Position numbers and translations under genes: made by a program. A stretch of 64,000 nt of DNA, taken from positions 806,001 through 870,000 of the forward strand of contig CAVZIJ010000002.1 in NCBI GenBank assembly GCA_963775335.1. The letters are read 5' to 3'. The notes beneath the pieces were generated by a model. The model searched no databases. It was not told where the DNA came from and was given only the letters and a program-made list of their open reading frames with translations. Positions 62,673 to 64,000 of the stretch are shown piece after piece. Numbering within the stretch: the first letter of the stretch is position 1; every line of letters begins with the position of its first letter. The stretch comes from CAVQCX01 sp963775335. Lineage in GTDB: Bacteria > Pseudomonadota > Gammaproteobacteria > Chromatiales > Chromatiaceae.

Positions 62673-63012
62673 GGCGTGACCTCCCGATGGACCTTCGCAA
62701 AGCCGCCGTGCCGGACCCGCGGGCTCCGCGGGCCCAGCCCTCAGGCGACATCGATCTGCCCGGGCGGCAGCAAGCGGCGGGCATACCCGGGCACGCGCTG
62801 GGGCTGCTTGGGGAAAGGCAGGGACTCCAGCAGTCGGTGAGCGCTCAGGTCAGCAAGGAAAAAAAACCGGCAGCACGAGGCAACCGGTTTGCGAGAAGAG
62901 AACTGGCGCGCACAACAGGCGCGAGGCTTATCCGAGCTACAAGCACATATTTCGCCGCCAATGCGATCGGCCGACAATCAGGATGTTCCCTGATGCCGCG
63001 AGGGGTCGACCA
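62673..63012. other. Intergenic region upstream of GST
   Basis: 340 bp containing a good terminator for the leftward hydrogenase-linked genes at 62859-62889 and the GST promoter region. The plus-strand frames crossing it are not supported. Confidence 0.5.
62859..62889 (-). terminator. Rho-independent terminator of the leftward 63-kb genes
   Basis: On the minus strand AACCGG, a 13-nt interior (TTGCCTCGTGCTG), then CCGGTT followed by a run of eight T (62859-62866 as A on plus). The interior adds a GC/GC pair. It lies about 125 bp after the stop at 63013. Confidence 0.75.
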
Positions 63013-63414
63013 TCAGCGCTTGCACAGGGGCCGCTCGTCCGGGTGCTCGACCGCATCGACGATGGCGCTGACGAACGCTCCGATCTCCTGGGGCGACAGG
63101 GCATCCATGACCCGGGCCAGCAGGCGCGGCTCCACGGAGGCCAACACCCTGCGCCCGTCTGCGAGGCTGACGATGACTCCGGCCGAGTGCACGTGGGCCT
63201 CGCCCTCTTCCTCGGCCACGAGCCGCTCGCTGATCTCCAGCATCTCCTCGTAGAACGCCTCTATCTCGTCAACCAGATGCGCTTCGATGTCTTCGGGCAA
63301 TGCCACGAGAAACCCTGTCTCATCGGCGGTGCAACGAGGCTCGAGCCCCTGGGAACGCACGCGCTCGGCGAAGCGGGTCCAAGGGCCTTCATGAAAAAAG
63401 ATGTACTCGAGCAT
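63013..63414 (-). CDS. Hypothetical helical acidic protein
   Basis: A 133-residue protein beginning MLEYIFFHEGPWTRFAERVR. Two long acidic helices (DIEAHLVDEIEAFYEEMLEISERLVAEEE) are followed by a beta pair (HSAGVIVSLADGRRVLASVEP) and LSPQEIGAFVSAIVDAVEHP. There is no membrane segment and I do not recognise the family. The longer in-frame ORF reaching 63792 contains only the shadow of other genes before this ATG. It follows the small gene at 63441 by 26 bp, so it probably belongs to the same transcript. Confidence 0.65.
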   Translation of the reverse strand: MLEYIFFHEGPWTRFAERVRSQGLEPRCTADETGFLVALPEDIEAHLVDEIEAFYEEMLEISERLVAEEEGEAHVHSAGVIVSLADGRRVLASVEPRLLARVMDALSPQEIGAFVSAIVDAVEHPDERPLCKR

Positions 63415-63440
63415 GGTTGGTCCTCCGATCCTTGCCCGGC

Positions 63441-63611
63441 TCAGCGGCGCCTGACTTTGATGCGCAGAACATGGGCAGCGCAAGGCCGGCGCGGGTCGTC
63501 GTTGCGTATGACCGTCTCGGCGCGCAGGCGCAGCCCGCGACGCACCAGCGCCGGGTACTTTTTCGCCATGTCGATGGCATTGCCGAAGCCCAGAAAATCG
63601 GGCAGTGCCAT
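63441..63611 (-). CDS. Small basic hypothetical protein
   Basis: A 56-residue protein, MALPDFLGFGNAIDMAKKYPALVRRG..., rich in Arg. The start at 63611 overlaps the previous stop (ATGA), which decides it over an upstream ATG at 63644. Neighbours suggest an accessory role with the flavin subunit upstream; unrecognised. Confidence 0.6.
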   Translation of the reverse strand: MALPDFLGFGNAIDMAKKYPALVRRGLRLRAETVIRNDDPRRPCAAHVLRIKVRRR

Positions 63612-63799
63612 CAGATGGATATGCCGCGCATGGCCCTGCGCCACTCCGCATCGTACAGGACCCGACGCATCGCCTCGGCCCAGGGCCCCAGCTCGATGCC
63701 GAAGAGGCGCTCGAACGTCTGGGCGGCGGTGATCTGGTAGGCCCCCTTCCCGGGCAGCGCGTTCGCGCGAGCCTGCCGATGCGTCGCCGCACCGCTCAG
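63611..63799 (-). CDS. Small hypothetical protein with probable CTG start
   Basis: A 62-codon frame ending in PWAEAMRRVLYDAEWRRAMRGISI, with the stop overlapping the next ATG (ATGA). No ATG, GTG or TTG fits a full-length start. A CTG at 63799 overlaps the stop of the preceding gene as CTGA, mimicking the usual ATGA coupling. GAYQITAAQTFERLFGIELGPW is the core. The reading frame choice is supported by coupling on both ends; start codon use is inference. An error in the start codon is an alternative. Confidence 0.5.
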   Translation of the reverse strand: MSGAATHRQARANALPGKGAYQITAAQTFERLFGIELGPWAEAMRRVLYDAEWRRAMRGISI

Positions 63800-64000
63800 A
63801 ACCCGCGTGCGCCGAACAGGTCCGCGATCTCCGAGTAGCAGAACACGGGCCCGTCGCGGCACACGAAACTGGGCCCGATCTGGCAGTGCCCGCACAGGCC
63901 GATGCCGCACTCCATGTTGCGCTCGATGCTCAGCCAGATCCGGTCGTCCGCGAGGGCCTTGTCGCGAAGCTGCGCGATGGCCGCGAGCATCATCACCTCA
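63796..64000 (-). CDS. Hydrogenase/sulfhydrogenase gamma-like FAD/NAD(P)-binding subunit, 3' end
   Basis: The last about 68 codons of a gene that continues beyond the window. The sequence EVMMLAAIAQL...DDRIWLSIERNMECGIGLCGHCQIGPSFVCRDGPVFCYSEI matches the C-terminus of flavin reductase subunits of group 3 [NiFe] hydrogenases and related sulfite reductase B-type proteins. The four cysteines (ERNMECGIGLCGHC... and FVC) ligate a [2Fe-2S] cluster. The following genes are not the small and large hydrogenase subunits expected in a 3b operon. The identity is by the C-terminus only. Confidence 0.75.
   Translation of the reverse strand, partial: EVMMLAAIAQLRDKALADDRIWLSIERNMECGIGLCGHCQIGPSFVCRDGPVFCYSEIADLFGARGF

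Overview
The window is GC-rich, gene-dense chromosomal DNA of a gammaproteobacterium. Three things point to an autotrophic, sulfur-oxidiser-like lineage such as the Chromatiales: a tkt-gap-pgk-pyk-fba carbon cluster, several lineage-restricted hypotheticals, and the 3' end of a gene for a hydrogenase gamma-like flavin subunit. The taxonomic placement is inference from gene content and protein character. No database search was possible.

Layout. 0.2-9.5 kb: ispH, four leftward minor-pilin genes (fimT-like, a very large pilV, pilX, pilW), a small IS1595-type MITE, a rightward pilE-like gene and thiO. This resembles the Pseudomonas ispH/minor-pilin/thiO neighbourhood but has no pilY1. 9.5-9.8 kb: a tRNA-Thr(CGT) with its own promoter and a duplicated 5' segment upstream. 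9.9-13.3 kb: a two-domain QueD/PTPS-type protein, then leftward pyrC, gloB and hisI. 13.7-18.1 kb: rightward small and lineage-specific genes (PDC sensor, degenerate P-loop ATPase, BolA-like, pentapeptide). 18.1-23.9 kb: leftward hisB-hisH-hisA-hisF-SYLF-hisE-tatA-tatB-tatC. 24.0-27.5 kb: dtd, pip and typA, with a candidate CsrB/RsmZ-type sRNA between pip and typA. 27.6-28.35 kb: the longest gene-free stretch, AT-rich and carrying DnaA-box-like 9-mers, where flanking transcription diverges. 28.35-36.5 kb: a complete MoxR-DUF58-DUF4381-BatA-BatB-BatC-BatD operon. 36.8-42.8 kb: dodecin, a membrane protein with a legumain-like (C13) domain, a DUF2384 protein, purC, a sulfotransferase-like gene and a CPCC protein.

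43.0-50.0 kb: leftward tkt-gap-pgk-pyk-fba, ending in a textbook terminator; pgk carries a one-base deletion in a G run. 50.4-54.8 kb: a thioredoxin-like gene, ptsP-rppH, and a HAD phosphatase. The HAD gene probably supplies the histidinol-phosphatase step, because hisB here has only the dehydratase domain. 54.8-58.3 kb: an overlapping FecCD permease/ATPase pair and a duplicated SagB-type nitroreductase. 58.8-62.0 kb: an RND efflux pump gene with a one-base insertion. 62.1-64.0 kb: a GST, three small unknown genes and the truncated flavin subunit.

Dispersed elements include palindromic REP-like units (two of which supply the TAG stop of unrelated genes), short TTTCTCAC sites, and heptamer repeats in the spacers of the carbon cluster. 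The strongest candidates for something new are the putative Csr-type sRNA, the possible replication-origin-like spacer, the giant PilV with a thrombospondin-3-like calcium motif, the TatC fused to a FimV-C-like tail, and the MITE with an intact 8-bp target duplication.
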